Origin: JAAYYF01 sp040255585
GTDB taxonomy: Bacteria > Deinococcota > Deinococci > Deinococcales > Trueperaceae
Reading direction: 5' to 3'
Length of the DNA: 27,108 nucleotides
Assembly: GCA_040255585.1 (NCBI GenBank)
Contig: JBDZVI010000037.1
Coordinates: forward strand, 1 to 27,108
Shown here: piece after piece, positions 7,683 to 15,478 of the stretch
How the letters are laid out: the number at the start of each line of letters is the position of its first letter
Numbering within the stretch: position 1 is the first letter of the stretch
Translations under genes and position numbers: made by a program
Notes under the pieces: model-generated
Databases searched by the model: none
Told to the model about the DNA's origin: nothing
Seen by the model: the letters and a program-made list of their open reading frames with translations, nothing else

Positions 7683-9461
7683 ATGGCACCTTCACCGCTC
7701 CGCAACACCACCGTCAAGGCGAACCGTCTCATCCTCTTGAGCCTGCTCGCCGTACTGGCTGCTGCATGCACTCAAACCACCAAGCCCGCCGAGGCGACCT
7801 TCACCATCACCTTGGAACCGGCCGTCCTCGACCTCCGCGTTACTGACGTCGGCGAGGCGCGGATCGTGGTCAACCGCAGCGGTGGCTTCGATGAACCGAT
7901 AGCGGTGACCATCGAGGGCGACGCGACCGGCCTAGACACCGATCCTCTGACCATCACGACGAGCGAAGGTACATTGCGCTTCCAGGTAACCGACTTGGCC
8001 AAGGAGGGTACGTCGTTTCCGACGGTCAAGGCCGTCGGCGGCAGCGTGACCCGCAGCGAGACCCTGACGTTGCATATCGGCAAGGCCGTCGCCCTGGCGA
8101 CCGAGGTGGTGGTCGAGGACAACAACGGCAGCTCGCAGGTACGGCAAGGGTCCGGCGAGGTTACGCTTGCGGTCACCGGCACCAACCTCGAGAGGGTCAC
8201 CGACGTGAAGGTCGGCGACCTAGCGACCAACGTCCTGACCCGTACGGAGCAACGGCTCGAACTCTCGGCGGCGGTGCCGCATGGAGCGACGATCGGGCAG
8301 AAGGACCTGCTCCTAACCGCCGAAGGCGGCGACACCGTCTTCGAGGGCGCCCTCATCGTCACCGCCGTAACCGCAGGACCTGCCGGCGACGACGACGCCG
8401 GAGCCGGAACGGCAGACGACCCCTACCGAACTTTGACCTACGCGCTGACGCAAGCCCAGGCGGGCGACACGGTCGGGCTACTGGACGGCACCTACTCGGC
8501 GGCCTCGGGCGAGACTTGGCCGACCCTCGTTGGCGGCGTACTCGATCCCGGGCCCAACGTTCCAGCAGGCGTGCTCGTACAGGGCCAGAGCACGGCCGGC
8601 GTCGTTCTCAAGGGCCCGGGAAGCGCGGGTTCGCCATTCGCGGTCGGACTGGCGTTCGCCGACGCCGGCGGGGCCGGCGGTCTGACGGCAGAGAGCTTCG
8701 CGGCCGGCTTCTTCGTGACCGCAGGCGACGTCGTACTGCAAGCGGTCCGGGCTCATGGCAACGTGGTCGGGTTGGCAGTGGACGGCGGACAGGTGATCGC
8801 CCACTCAAGCGAGTTCAGCGCCAACGGTGAGGACGGGGTGCTGGTGGTGGGCGGGGCACACCTCGAGCTCGAGGGGGGCTCCGCGCACGACAACGCGGCC
8901 GCAGGCGTGCGCCTGGGTGACGGCGCCCCGACGCTTCAGACCGACGGCTTCGAGGCATACGGCAACCTGACCGGAGTCGCCGTGGCAGGCGACGCGAGCG
9001 CCGTTCTCGAAGACAGCGAGTTCCACCACAACAGCGATCACGGCCTTGAGGTCATCGAGGGTGGCAGCGCCGAAGCGCGCGGAAGCGAGCTACACGCCAA
9101 CACCCAAGCCGGGCTGTGGTTCGGCGGTAAGAGCCTGATCGTGCGCGACACGACCGTTCACGACAACGGTGAGTTCGGCGTCTACGTGGAAGGCGAACCG
9201 GAGAGGGCCGACTTCGGGAACTTCTCGGAGGCGGGCAACAACCTCCTCTACGACAACGGGCCGGGCACAGCCGACCAACTCCTCGACGTACGCGCTGACC
9301 GCCCTGGGCTCGGAGACCCGGAGGTCTTCACCATGAGCGCCACGTCGTTGGCCGGCGAGACGCCAGCCCCCGACATCTATCCGCCAGACGGCATGTGGCC
9401 GTACTTCAACTCGCCCCACTTCTCGATCCTCGGGGAGAACAACTTCATTCACGTGTATTGA
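7683..9461 (+). CDS. Predicted lipoprotein: Ig/TIG-like domains plus right-handed beta-helix
   Basis: The product has 592 residues from the ATG at 7683, which has AGGAGG just upstream; the open frame extends further 5' but overlaps the previous gene. Signal peptide and lipobox LAAAC place the lipidated Cys at 29. Residues about 35-130 look like a beta-sandwich of the Ig/BACON kind, and about 135-225 like an IPT/TIG domain (VTLAVTGTNLERVTDVKVG). From about 235 the DUF1565 entry GTADDPYRTLTYALTQAQAG appears, and then a right-handed beta-helix with repeated turns such as VIAHSSEFSANGEDGV and AVLEDSEFHHNSDHGLEV, about 22 residues per rung. Such helices occur in polysaccharide lyases and in surface adhesins; no catalytic residues can be assigned here. 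It pairs with the following shorter beta-helix lipoprotein. Confidence 0.9.
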   Translation: MAPSPLRNTTVKANRLILLSLLAVLAAACTQTTKPAEATFTITLEPAVLDLRVTDVGEARIVVNRSGGFDEPIAVTIEGDATGLDTDPLTITTSEGTLRFQVTDLAKEGTSFPTVKAVGGSVTRSETLTLHIGKAVALATEVVVEDNNGSSQVRQGSGEVTLAVTGTNLERVTDVKVGDLATNVLTRTEQRLELSAAVPHGATIGQKDLLLTAEGGDTVFEGALIVTAVTAGPAGDDDAGAGTADDPYRTLTYALTQAQAGDTVGLLDGTYSAASGETWPTLVGGVLDPGPNVPAGVLVQGQSTAGVVLKGPGSAGSPFAVGLAFADAGGAGGLTAESFAAGFFVTAGDVVLQAVRAHGNVVGLAVDGGQVIAHSSEFSANGEDGVLVVGGAHLELEGGSAHDNAAAGVRLGDGAPTLQTDGFEAYGNLTGVAVAGDASAVLEDSEFHHNSDHGLEVIEGGSAEARGSELHANTQAGLWFGGKSLIVRDTTVHDNGEFGVYVEGEPERADFGNFSEAGNNLLYDNGPGTADQLLDVRADRPGLGDPEVFTMSATSLAGETPAPDIYPPDGMWPYFNSPHFSILGENNFIHVY

Positions 9462-9470
9462 GATATGCAG

Positions 9471-9485
9471 CAGGGCCGTGCCCTG
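9471..9485 (+). terminator. Short hairpin after the beta-helix lipoprotein gene
   Basis: CAGGGC-CGT-GCCCTG forms a perfect 6-bp stem nine bases after the stop codon. A second dyad, TTGGCGT (9498-9504) with ACGCCAA (9519-9525), follows. There is no T-run, so a role in termination or 3'-end protection is only possible. A -10-like TATGAT at 9541-9546 could start a separate transcript for the next gene, but no good -35 is seen. Confidence 0.3.
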
Positions 9486-9581
9486 AGGGCCACCTCGTTG
9501 GCGTCGCCCCGCCAGGCAACGCCAAGACCGCTGGCGGCGGTATGATTCGCTGGGTTTCCCCCCGCCTAGTAAGGAGCAGCG

Positions 9582-10958
9582 ATGCGCGCCCTCGTTCCAC
9601 GTCTGATGTTGCCGCTCATGCTGCTGCTGAGCGCGTGCAGCGGCGGTCCTGCTGGCCCGCCCGGACCGCTGTTCGTCAATCCCGCGGCAGGTTCCGACGC
9701 TGCAGCTGGCACGGCGGCGCGGCCCCTCAAGACCATCGGACGCGCGCTCGAGCTCGTCAAGGCCGGCGGTGAGGTCTTCCTGCAGGTCGGGACGTACCGG
9801 GGCGAAGTGTGGCCCCTCGCCGTACCGGCCGGGGTCACCATTGCCTCGGTCGCGCCCGGCGGCGCGGTCCTGGCCAGCTCTATCGCAGGTGAAGGCAAGG
9901 CCCTGGCGTTCGCCCAAGGAGGGGCGGCAACAGACTTGACTATCGAGGACTTCGCCGTGGGGGTGTCGGTGACGGGTGGCACCGTCGAACTGGTCGGCCT
10001 CCGCTTCACCGGGATCGCGACCATAAGCGTCGTGGCTCTTGGCGACAGCGACGTGACACTGCAGGGGTGCGTGTTCCAGAGCACGGGATCGGCCGTGGGC
10101 GTCGACGCCAGGGAGGACGCGACGGTGTCCGTCGACGGCGGGAGCGTGGCGGGTGGCAGCGCTGCGTTCAGGGTATGGGCTCAGGTGCGTTTCAGCGCGC
10201 GCAACCTGACCGTCGACGACAGCGAGGCTGGGCTGTGGATCCCGAGCGGCTCCGGGTCGGCCAGCCTGACCGGCGTGACCATCACCAACACGCGCGGCAC
10301 GGCCGTGAGGATCTTCTTCACATCCGCCGATGTGACGCTCGACCACGTCGTCATCGAAGGAGCGACGGGCGACGGCATCTACGCCCAAGGTCTCCTCGGT
10401 GACCTAAGGCTGATCGGCGGGCGTGTGAGTGGCGTGGGCGCCGGCCGCGGGGCAGTGTCGATGCAAGGCAACTCGGCCTCGGGCGAGAGCGGCACCCTAT
10501 ACGTCGAGGACACGCAGATCACGCAGAACGAGGGCAACGGACTGGAGGTCACGTCGTTCGCTCATGCGGACGTACGGGATGCCGACATCAGCGGCAACGA
10601 CGGCCTCGGTATCCGGCTCGCCGAGCCTGCGAGCATCAAGGTCAGGGGCACGACCATCACAGGCAACGCTGCGTCCGGTGTGTACCTCGAGGGTTTCGGG
10701 CATGTGCAGTCGATGGTCTCTGCCGCCGATCTCGGCACCATCAACGACCCAGGCTTGAACGTGATCAGGACGAACGGCGTGACGGGCATCCACTTCGAGA
10801 CCTCGAGCATCGGGGTGGTCACGGCCTCCGGCAACACCTGGAACAACAGCGTCCAGGGCGCGTCACCGACCGGTGAGATGACCGTCGGCACGAGCCTGGC
10901 AGGGCCGCAGAGCGGCACGAACTTCCAGCTCGAGGCGAACAACGAGATCTGGTTCTGA
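9582..10958 (+). CDS. Predicted lipoprotein with DUF1565-type right-handed beta-helix
   Basis: A 458-residue protein with signal peptide and lipobox LSAC (Cys at 19), then a short Gly/Pro linker. The DUF1565 signature is clear at about 30-75: LFVNPAAGSDAAAGTAARP, then LKTIGRALELVKAGGEVFLQ and VGTYRGE. The rest is a right-handed beta-helix of repeated rungs, for example SVTGGTVELVGLRFTGI, ASLTGVTITNTRGTAV and IKVRGTTITGNAASGVYL. AAGGAG lies eight bases before the ATG. It is a shorter relative of the beta-helix lipoprotein just upstream, lacking that protein's N-terminal Ig/TIG domains. It is probably anchored to a membrane and exposed outside the cytoplasm; parallel beta-helices commonly bind or cleave polysaccharides, but no active site is evident. 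Confidence 0.9.
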   Translation: MRALVPRLMLPLMLLLSACSGGPAGPPGPLFVNPAAGSDAAAGTAARPLKTIGRALELVKAGGEVFLQVGTYRGEVWPLAVPAGVTIASVAPGGAVLASSIAGEGKALAFAQGGAATDLTIEDFAVGVSVTGGTVELVGLRFTGIATISVVALGDSDVTLQGCVFQSTGSAVGVDAREDATVSVDGGSVAGGSAAFRVWAQVRFSARNLTVDDSEAGLWIPSGSGSASLTGVTITNTRGTAVRIFFTSADVTLDHVVIEGATGDGIYAQGLLGDLRLIGGRVSGVGAGRGAVSMQGNSASGESGTLYVEDTQITQNEGNGLEVTSFAHADVRDADISGNDGLGIRLAEPASIKVRGTTITGNAASGVYLEGFGHVQSMVSAADLGTINDPGLNVIRTNGVTGIHFETSSIGVVTASGNTWNNSVQGASPTGEMTVGTSLAGPQSGTNFQLEANNEIWF

Positions 10959-11000
10959 CTACTGGCGGTCTCGTGGTCGAACCTACGCCCCAATGGCACC

Positions 11001-11021
11001 GAACTCATCATCGGTGAGTTC
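11001..11021. terminator. Weak hairpin in the gap before the propeller lipoprotein gene
   Basis: GAACTCA (11001-11007) and TGAGTTC (11015-11021) are perfect 7-bp arms, and the stem can extend inward by a G-T and a C-G pair. No T-run follows. It lies 43 bases after the beta-helix gene. The rest of 10959-11155 shows no feature I can support. Confidence 0.25.
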
Positions 11022-11155
11022 TAAGCCGGCGGCCAGAGCCGCAGTGATGGCTGCATCGAGGTACTTCTGCATGGGGGCCATGATAGGCCGTTGGGCCAGG
11101 TGCGACCGTCTGGCTGGAAAAGTGGCCCAGAACCCAAGTCGCCGGAGGTACACCG

Positions 11156-12295
11156 ATGAAGCTCACTGCGATCAAGCCCCTACGCCGGGGCCGACCAGCC
11201 ACTGCCGCCTATCCGCTCCTAATACTGCTGGTAGTGAGCCTCTTGGCCTCCTGCGGTGGGCCCGCTCCCCTCCCCAACCCCGACATCTACCTACTTATCC
11301 CGAACATGGACTACAAGTCGGTGGAGGTCATGACGGCCGTCACCGATGCGGGCTCATTGGCACCCGACGCCAAGTTCACCCTGCCGGGTAACCACACGCC
11401 GACCGCCGCGCTCTACGGACCGGACGGGCGGATCTACGTCATAGACGCAACGGCCGCCGAGATCCTCGTGTACGACGCTGCTCAGGCGCTCGCCCAGGCG
11501 AACCCGGTGCCGGTCGCCACGCTCACGAGCACGGCCTTCGTTGAACCGGCCGGCCTGGCCTTCTCGCCGCTAGGCAAGCTTTGGGTGGTCGACCGCGGCG
11601 ACTCGGACCCCGACACCGCGCCCGTGGCGACCAGGCTACTAAGGTTCGCCGGAACGTCCGGTGCGGTAGGAACCACGAACATGACCCCGGAGGCCGCACT
11701 CGAACTTGGTAGCGTCCCCGCCACCATCTTCCGGAACAGCTACGCTACCTCGATCCTCTTCGACGCCCTCGGCAACCTGTGGCTCACCGACCTTTACGAC
11801 TGGTCGGTCTCTCGTATCGACGATGCCGATTCGCTGGTCGGCTCCCTCACGGACTTCTTGCCCGACCTCATGTTCGCCGCAGTGAACGACGCGGATGCGC
11901 CCAACTCGCCCATCCGCAACCCCACGAGCTTGGCTTTCGACCGGCAGGGCAGGCTGTACGTTGGCAACCGCGGCGGGGTCGTCGTGAGCCGGTTCGACGA
12001 TCCTGACGCGATCACGACGCTCGCGCGGTCGGCGGAGCCATCGGCCGTCATCCATGTGGGCGGCCCCGCGATCGTGAACAGTGCCCAGGTGGGCATAGAC
12101 AGTTCGGGCGACCTCTGGGTTGCCTCCGGCACCAACGCCCACGGATTCACGTCCGAACTCGTCCGCCTCCCGAACCCGGGTCAAGGCTCGGGCGACATCA
12201 CCATCACGCCAACCAAGCGGTTCGAGTGGGCGCCCCGCGGCTACAACTGGGGCGGCTCCCTGCTGTTCGAACCGCCCACGACTCAGGTGAACTGA
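11156..12295 (+). CDS. Predicted lipoprotein with NHL/SMP-30-like beta-propeller
   Basis: The product is 379 residues with a lipoprotein signal peptide and lipobox LASC (Cys at 33). The mature part consists of repeated beta-propeller blades, each with a D/S-x-x-G-x-L/I-Y/W-V pattern: GPDGRIYVIDATAAEILVYD, FSPLGKLWVVDRGD, FDALGNLWLTDLYDWSVSRI, FDRQGRLYVGNRGGVVVSRF and IDSSGDLWVASGTN. This resembles NHL or SMP-30/gluconolactonase-like folds. No metal-binding residues can be assigned with confidence, so a binding role is as likely as a catalytic one. GGAGGT seven bases before the ATG supports the start. It is the fourth lipoprotein in a row after the BTAD regulator and probably belongs to the same surface locus, though the 197-base gap upstream could hold its own promoter. 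Confidence 0.88.
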   Translation: MKLTAIKPLRRGRPATAAYPLLILLVVSLLASCGGPAPLPNPDIYLLIPNMDYKSVEVMTAVTDAGSLAPDAKFTLPGNHTPTAALYGPDGRIYVIDATAAEILVYDAAQALAQANPVPVATLTSTAFVEPAGLAFSPLGKLWVVDRGDSDPDTAPVATRLLRFAGTSGAVGTTNMTPEAALELGSVPATIFRNSYATSILFDALGNLWLTDLYDWSVSRIDDADSLVGSLTDFLPDLMFAAVNDADAPNSPIRNPTSLAFDRQGRLYVGNRGGVVVSRFDDPDAITTLARSAEPSAVIHVGGPAIVNSAQVGIDSSGDLWVASGTNAHGFTSELVRLPNPGQGSGDITITPTKRFEWAPRGYNWGGSLLFEPPTTQVN

Positions 12296-12303
12296 CAGGC
12301 TAC

Positions 12304-12317
12304 CGGGCAGGCGCCCG
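12304..12317 (+). terminator. Small hairpin after the propeller lipoprotein gene
   Basis: CGGGC-AGGC-GCCCG is a 5-bp GC stem eight bases after the stop codon. It has no T-run and is short, so this is a weak call. Confidence 0.25.
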
Positions 12318-12472
12318 CCGTGCCGACCAAAACGTGCCCGCCAGGCGTCACCAACCGGTCAAGCTCCACACGGCGCCTACACCCGACGGCCGCGCAGGTA
12401 GCCGTGTACCCTGCTTCCATAGCCAACGAGCCCCGAGACCACCAGCTTGACGAGCCCCGGTCCCGCGTGCGG

Positions 12473-13444
12473 ATGGTCGCACACGAGGGTGTGGCCCCGG
12501 ACACCGGGCGCGCCGGTCGCAGGCACTCATCCGCGCGGGTGAAACTAGCCACCACTGCCTTCTACCGGTTCCGGCCAGTGCGTGTCTTGCACAACTACAA
12601 CTTGAACCGCGGTCCCCTACTGGCGGCGGGGCTGTCGTTCCACTCCATATTCGCGGCATTCGCCGCCCTGTGGTTGGGGTTCTCCATCGGAGGGCTCGTG
12701 CTCAAAGCGCAGCCGACGCTGAGCGACGCGGTCTTCGAGTTCATCAACAGCGCCGTGCCAGGTCTGATAGACACGGGGGATGGGAGCGGAATCATCAAGG
12801 CCAACGCACTGCTGGCAGTGCCGGTGCTGAGTTGGACGGGCGCGGTTGCCTCCATCGGTCTTTTGCTCACCGCACTTGGTTGGTTGGCCGCCTCGCGCGC
12901 CGCCATACGCACCATCTTCGGGCTGGCTGGAAGAAGGACCAACCCTCTGATCCTGCGCCTGCAGGACGTCGGGCTTGCCTTCGCCTTCGGCCTGGCTGTA
13001 TTGGTCTCGGCGGGGCTCACGCTCGTCGGTACGAGGGCGCTCGGCATCTTCGGTGCCTACTTTCACTGGTCGGCTACGGACTTGGCGGCACGGGTGGTCG
13101 GCCTCACCGTGATGTACTTGTTCGATGCTGCCGCGCTGGCCAGCCTGTTCAGGGTGCTGGCGGGCATACCCATACCAACGAGAAGACTGCTTGGCGGAGT
13201 GATGATGGGCGCCACGGGTCTGGCTGTCCTCAAGATGCTGGGAAGCCGTCTGTTGACCGCATCCGGCGGCAACCCGCTGCTCGCCTCGTTCACGGCCATC
13301 ATCGGCTTGATGATCTGGTTCAACTTGATTTCGCAGGTCATATTGATGTCGGCTTCGTGGATCGCGGTCGGCGCCAGCGATGAGGGCGGGCGCGTCGCAG
13401 GTGGCGCGAAAGACCTTGCAGAACAGGTGGCGGACGCAACGTGA
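12473..13444 (+). CDS. YihY/BrkB-family integral membrane protein
   Basis: From the ATG at 12473 the protein is 323 residues, normal for the YihY/BrkB (formerly called RNase BN-like) family. The family hallmark follows a short cytosolic lead: LLAAGLSFHSIFAAFAALW, where other members have the LAAALAYYxLFSLxPL-type first helix. About six membrane segments can be seen, including ALLAVPVLSWTGAVASIGLL, FAFGLAVLVSAGLTLVG and a last GLMIWFNLISQVILMSASWI. The function of the family is not settled; it has been linked to envelope integrity and transport, and the old RNase BN assignment is no longer accepted. The start is uncertain: the frame is open back to 12320, a GTG at 12539 is an alternative, and none has a good ribosome binding site. 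It is not obviously coupled to its neighbours. Confidence 0.86.
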   Translation: MVAHEGVAPDTGRAGRRHSSARVKLATTAFYRFRPVRVLHNYNLNRGPLLAAGLSFHSIFAAFAALWLGFSIGGLVLKAQPTLSDAVFEFINSAVPGLIDTGDGSGIIKANALLAVPVLSWTGAVASIGLLLTALGWLAASRAAIRTIFGLAGRRTNPLILRLQDVGLAFAFGLAVLVSAGLTLVGTRALGIFGAYFHWSATDLAARVVGLTVMYLFDAAALASLFRVLAGIPIPTRRLLGGVMMGATGLAVLKMLGSRLLTASGGNPLLASFTAIIGLMIWFNLISQVILMSASWIAVGASDEGGRVAGGAKDLAEQVADAT

Positions 13445-13577
13445 CTCACGATCACATGACGGCTGGTAACGTCAGAGAACGCTCGAGTTGGGCGCGGTCA
13501 AGGACGCGTGGCGGCTTACTGACCATTAGACGAGGTCCACCAAAGCATGGGTCCTCATACCGACGAGGCCTGGCGTC

Positions 13578-14123
13578 ATGACGACCAAGACCCAACTCCG
13601 CAAAGCAGCCCTCGCGCTTCCCGAGGTCGAAGAAGGCACGCACTTCGGCATGCCCGCCTTCAAGGTACGCGGCAAAGGGTTCGCATCGCTGACGAACGAC
13701 GACTTCGTACAACTGGCGATGACCGAACAGCTCGCCGATGAGGCGCTCGCGCTCTTCCCCGCCGCCCAGAGGCTCACACGCTCGGGCACGTCGATCGGCA
13801 TCCGGGTCCCGCTCGCCACCATCAACGGCAAGGAACTTGACTCGCTGGTCGAGAAGTCATGGTCGAGCAAAGCGCCAGCGGCGCTTGCTAAGGCCAGACT
13901 GGCCGCCCGCGCCGACGCAGCCAAACCGGGCACTCACGCCCTACCGAAGAGCATCGGGAAGCCGGCGACCCGGGCGTTGTTGGCCGCCGGTGTCACTACC
14001 CTCGACGATGCCGCACGCAGAACGGAGTCCGAGTTGCTCGCCCTACACGGCGTCGGTCCCAAGGCCATCCGTTTGCTACGAGAGTCCTTGGCCGAGTTGA
14101 GCATGACGCTCAAAGCTGGCTAG
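13578..14123 (+). CDS. MmcQ/YjbR-like protein with C-terminal helix-hairpin-helix domain
   Basis: This 181-residue protein has two parts. Residues about 5-115 match the MmcQ/YjbR fold: LRKAALALPEVEEGTHFGMP, AFKVRGKGFASL and a following strand-helix pattern; family members are small and partly described as DNA-binding. Residues about 125-178 form a helix-hairpin-helix unit: SIGKPATRALLAAGVTTLDD and LLALHGVGPKAIRLLRESL, with the GVGPKA hairpin that contacts DNA backbone in many proteins. The combination suggests a DNA-associated protein, but no target or reaction is known. The ATG at 13578 follows GAGG at a rather long distance. Nothing in the 133 bases upstream looks like a strong promoter. 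Confidence 0.85.
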   Translation: MTTKTQLRKAALALPEVEEGTHFGMPAFKVRGKGFASLTNDDFVQLAMTEQLADEALALFPAAQRLTRSGTSIGIRVPLATINGKELDSLVEKSWSSKAPAALAKARLAARADAAKPGTHALPKSIGKPATRALLAAGVTTLDDAARRTESELLALHGVGPKAIRLLRESLAELSMTLKAG

Positions 14124-14191
14124 ACGTCACCATCCTCACCCAAGAGCTTTTCTGGGCTGCTAGGGTGGCCGCCACCACCTTAGGAGGCCTC

Positions 14192-14569
14192 ATGTCCGCA
14201 TCCGTCCACGCACTGAACTGGTTCGAGATCCCTGTCACCGACTTCAGCCGCGCCAAAGCCTTCTACGAGGCCGTACTGGACCGCCCCATCGAGTCGCTCG
14301 ATATGGGGCCGACGACCATGGGCTTCCTGTCTGCCGATCCGAACGGGCTCGGCGGCGCTCTCGTGCAAGGCGACGGCAACTCCCCCTCGGGGCACGGCAG
14401 CCTGATCTACCTCAACGTCGGCGAGGACCTCTCCCCAGCACTCGCCCGTGTAGAAGCTGCCGGCGGCAAGGTTCTCTTGCAGAAGACCGAGATCGGCAAC
14501 GACTTCGGGTACTACGCGCTGTTCGAGGACACCGAAGGCAACAAGGTTGGCTTCCACTCCATGCGGTAG
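14192..14569 (+). CDS. VOC-family (glyoxalase-fold) protein
   Basis: A 125-residue single-domain protein of the vicinal oxygen chelate superfamily. The characteristic opening LNWFEIPVTDFSRAKAFYEA (about 8-27) is followed by the first beta-alpha-beta-beta-beta module, and the second module ends in YYALFEDTEGNKVGFHSMR. Members include glyoxalase I, dioxygenases, antibiotic-binding proteins and many of unknown role; this one belongs to the generic subgroup often annotated as lactoylglutathione-lyase-like, and its substrate cannot be read from sequence. The ATG at 14192 is chosen over an in-frame upstream start because AGGAGG lies at 14182-14187. It is probably monocistronic, with a hairpin about 35 bases after the stop codon. 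Confidence 0.9.
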   Translation: MSASVHALNWFEIPVTDFSRAKAFYEAVLDRPIESLDMGPTTMGFLSADPNGLGGALVQGDGNSPSGHGSLIYLNVGEDLSPALARVEAAGGKVLLQKTEIGNDFGYYALFEDTEGNKVGFHSMR

Positions 14570-14603
14570 TCACGCGATAGAAAACGCGGTTCACCGTAGA
14601 CGT

Positions 14604-14630
14604 CGCCGGCGAAGAGTCATGTCGCCGGCG
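14604..14630. terminator. Hairpin from a repeated GTCGCCGGCG element after the VOC gene
   Basis: GTCGCCGGCG occurs at 14602-14611 and 14621-14630. Its core CGCCGGCG is self-complementary, so the two copies can form an 8-bp GC stem with an 11-base loop. No T-run follows. It lies between the VOC gene and vapB. Confidence 0.35.
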
Positions 14631-14780
14631 GCTCAGCGTTGCTGAACTCCATGGAGTCCGGTTTGTCCAATAGCATGATGCGGCTCACAGACCAAGCACG
14701 TTTTGGCATCGAGGCTCGAGCGGATGGGAATAACGGTCGCCCAGGCCACGCGGTGCTCTACCTTATACACCCCCTCATGG

Positions 14781-14786
14781 TATCCT
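14781..14786 (+). promoter_or_regulatory. Possible -10 element of a leaderless vapBC transcript
   Basis: TATCCT ends six bases before the GTG start of the antitoxin gene, so the predicted transcription start falls on or next to the start codon. No ribosome binding site precedes that GTG. A small dyad GGTA-N6-TACC (14779-14792) overlaps the element and could take part in autoregulation. No clear -35 is seen. Confidence 0.33.
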
Positions 14787-14792
14787 TCTACC

Positions 14793-15071
14793 GTGAGCTT
14801 GAACATCAAGAACCCGAGGACGACCGCGCTCGTGCGTGAACTGGCAGAGCGCACCGGGACATCCCAGACTCAGGCTATCGAGGTCGCCGTGCTAGAACGA
14901 CTGGCCGCACTCGACGCCGATGCCGCGCACAGCTCCGGCGCCCAAGATACGAAGCTCCGGGCCGCCGCCGCCCTACTGAAGCGCATCCGAGACGATGTCG
15001 ATGAAGATACCTTCAGGGCATTACGCTCCGCCGAGGCGGAACTCTACGACGAGGCCGGGCTTCCGAGATGA
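14793..15071 (+). CDS. vapB: Type II antitoxin, VapB-like (PSK/Rv0623 family)
   Basis: The predicted antitoxin has 92 residues from GTG at 14793 (SLNIKNPRTTALVRELAERT, then TSQTQAIEVAVLERLAAL). This opening is typical of Rv0623-type VapB antitoxins: an N-terminal ribbon-helix-helix-like DNA-binding unit with the strand SLNIKN and helix RTTALVRELAERTG. The C-terminal half is helical and charged (LLKRIRDDVDEDTFRALRS), as expected for the toxin-binding part. The frame is open upstream to 14703, but that extension does not resemble the family. The stop overlaps the vapC start in ATGA, giving translational coupling. It should bind its own promoter with VapC and neutralise the RNase. Confidence 0.87.
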   Translation: MSLNIKNPRTTALVRELAERTGTSQTQAIEVAVLERLAALDADAAHSSGAQDTKLRAAAALLKRIRDDVDEDTFRALRSAEAELYDEAGLPR

Positions 15072-15478
15072 TTCTCGACACGTCGGCGATCCTGGCCATC
15101 ATCAGAGGCGAGCCAGGCGCGGAGCACTTGGCCGAACTCATCGCCGCCGAGGCCGCCCCCCGGATGTCGGCGGCTACGGCCGTAGAACTCAACGCCGTGG
15201 TCACACGACGACTACCAACGGAGAAGGTTCGACTAGTGAATCGGCTTCTCCAAACGTGGAACGTTGAGATCGTCCCGTTCGATGAGAACCAGTCTCGGAT
15301 CGCTAGTCGCGCATACGATGACTATGGCAAAGGGAGCGGTCACCCCGCCCAGCTGAACCTCGGCGACTGCTTCTCCTACGCGCTTGCAGTTGCGACCTCC
15401 GAGCCGCTGCTGTTCGTAGGTTCAGACTTCATCCATACCGACGTGGAGCACGCGAACTCGTCGCCCGCTAGGCGTTGA
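15068..15478 (+). CDS. vapC: VapC toxin, PIN-domain ribonuclease
   Basis: A 136-residue PIN-domain protein. All conserved acidic positions are present: D4 in MILDTSAIL, E40 in SAATAVELNAV, D100 in LNLGDCFSYALA and D120 in FVGSDFIHTD. These coordinate Mg2+ or Mn2+ in a site that cleaves RNA; VapC toxins commonly cut tRNA or rRNA, but the target here is unknown. The start overlaps the antitoxin stop by four bases (ATGA), the classic vapBC layout. The 3' end overlaps the convergent nfeD-like gene by 11 bases. No inactivating change is visible, so it is probably functional. Confidence 0.93.
   Translation: MILDTSAILAIIRGEPGAEHLAELIAAEAAPRMSAATAVELNAVVTRRLPTEKVRLVNRLLQTWNVEIVPFDENQSRIASRAYDDYGKGSGHPAQLNLGDCFSYALAVATSEPLLFVGSDFIHTDVEHANSSPARR

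Noticed and set aside
9090..10388. A 432-codon reverse-strand open frame opposite the beta-helix lipoprotein genes.
   Set aside because: It spans two real genes and the gap between them, has no domain, and its composition is that of an antisense shadow in GC-rich DNA.
10983..11081. A 32-codon reverse-strand frame (MAPMQKYLDAAITAALAAGL...) in the gap between two lipoprotein genes, with protein-like composition.
   Set aside because: It has no ribosome binding site, overlaps a hairpin, and shows no known domain; open frames of this size are common in GC-rich DNA. It might be a gene remnant, but I cannot support it.
12296..12472. Searched for a tRNA or small RNA between the propeller lipoprotein and the YihY gene.
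   Set aside because: No cloverleaf, T-loop motif or convincing promoter-terminator pair is visible.
14646..14657. Twelve-base palindrome ACTCCATGGAGT upstream of vapB as an operator.
   Set aside because: It is well over 100 bases from the antitoxin start, occurs once, and has no second half-site array.
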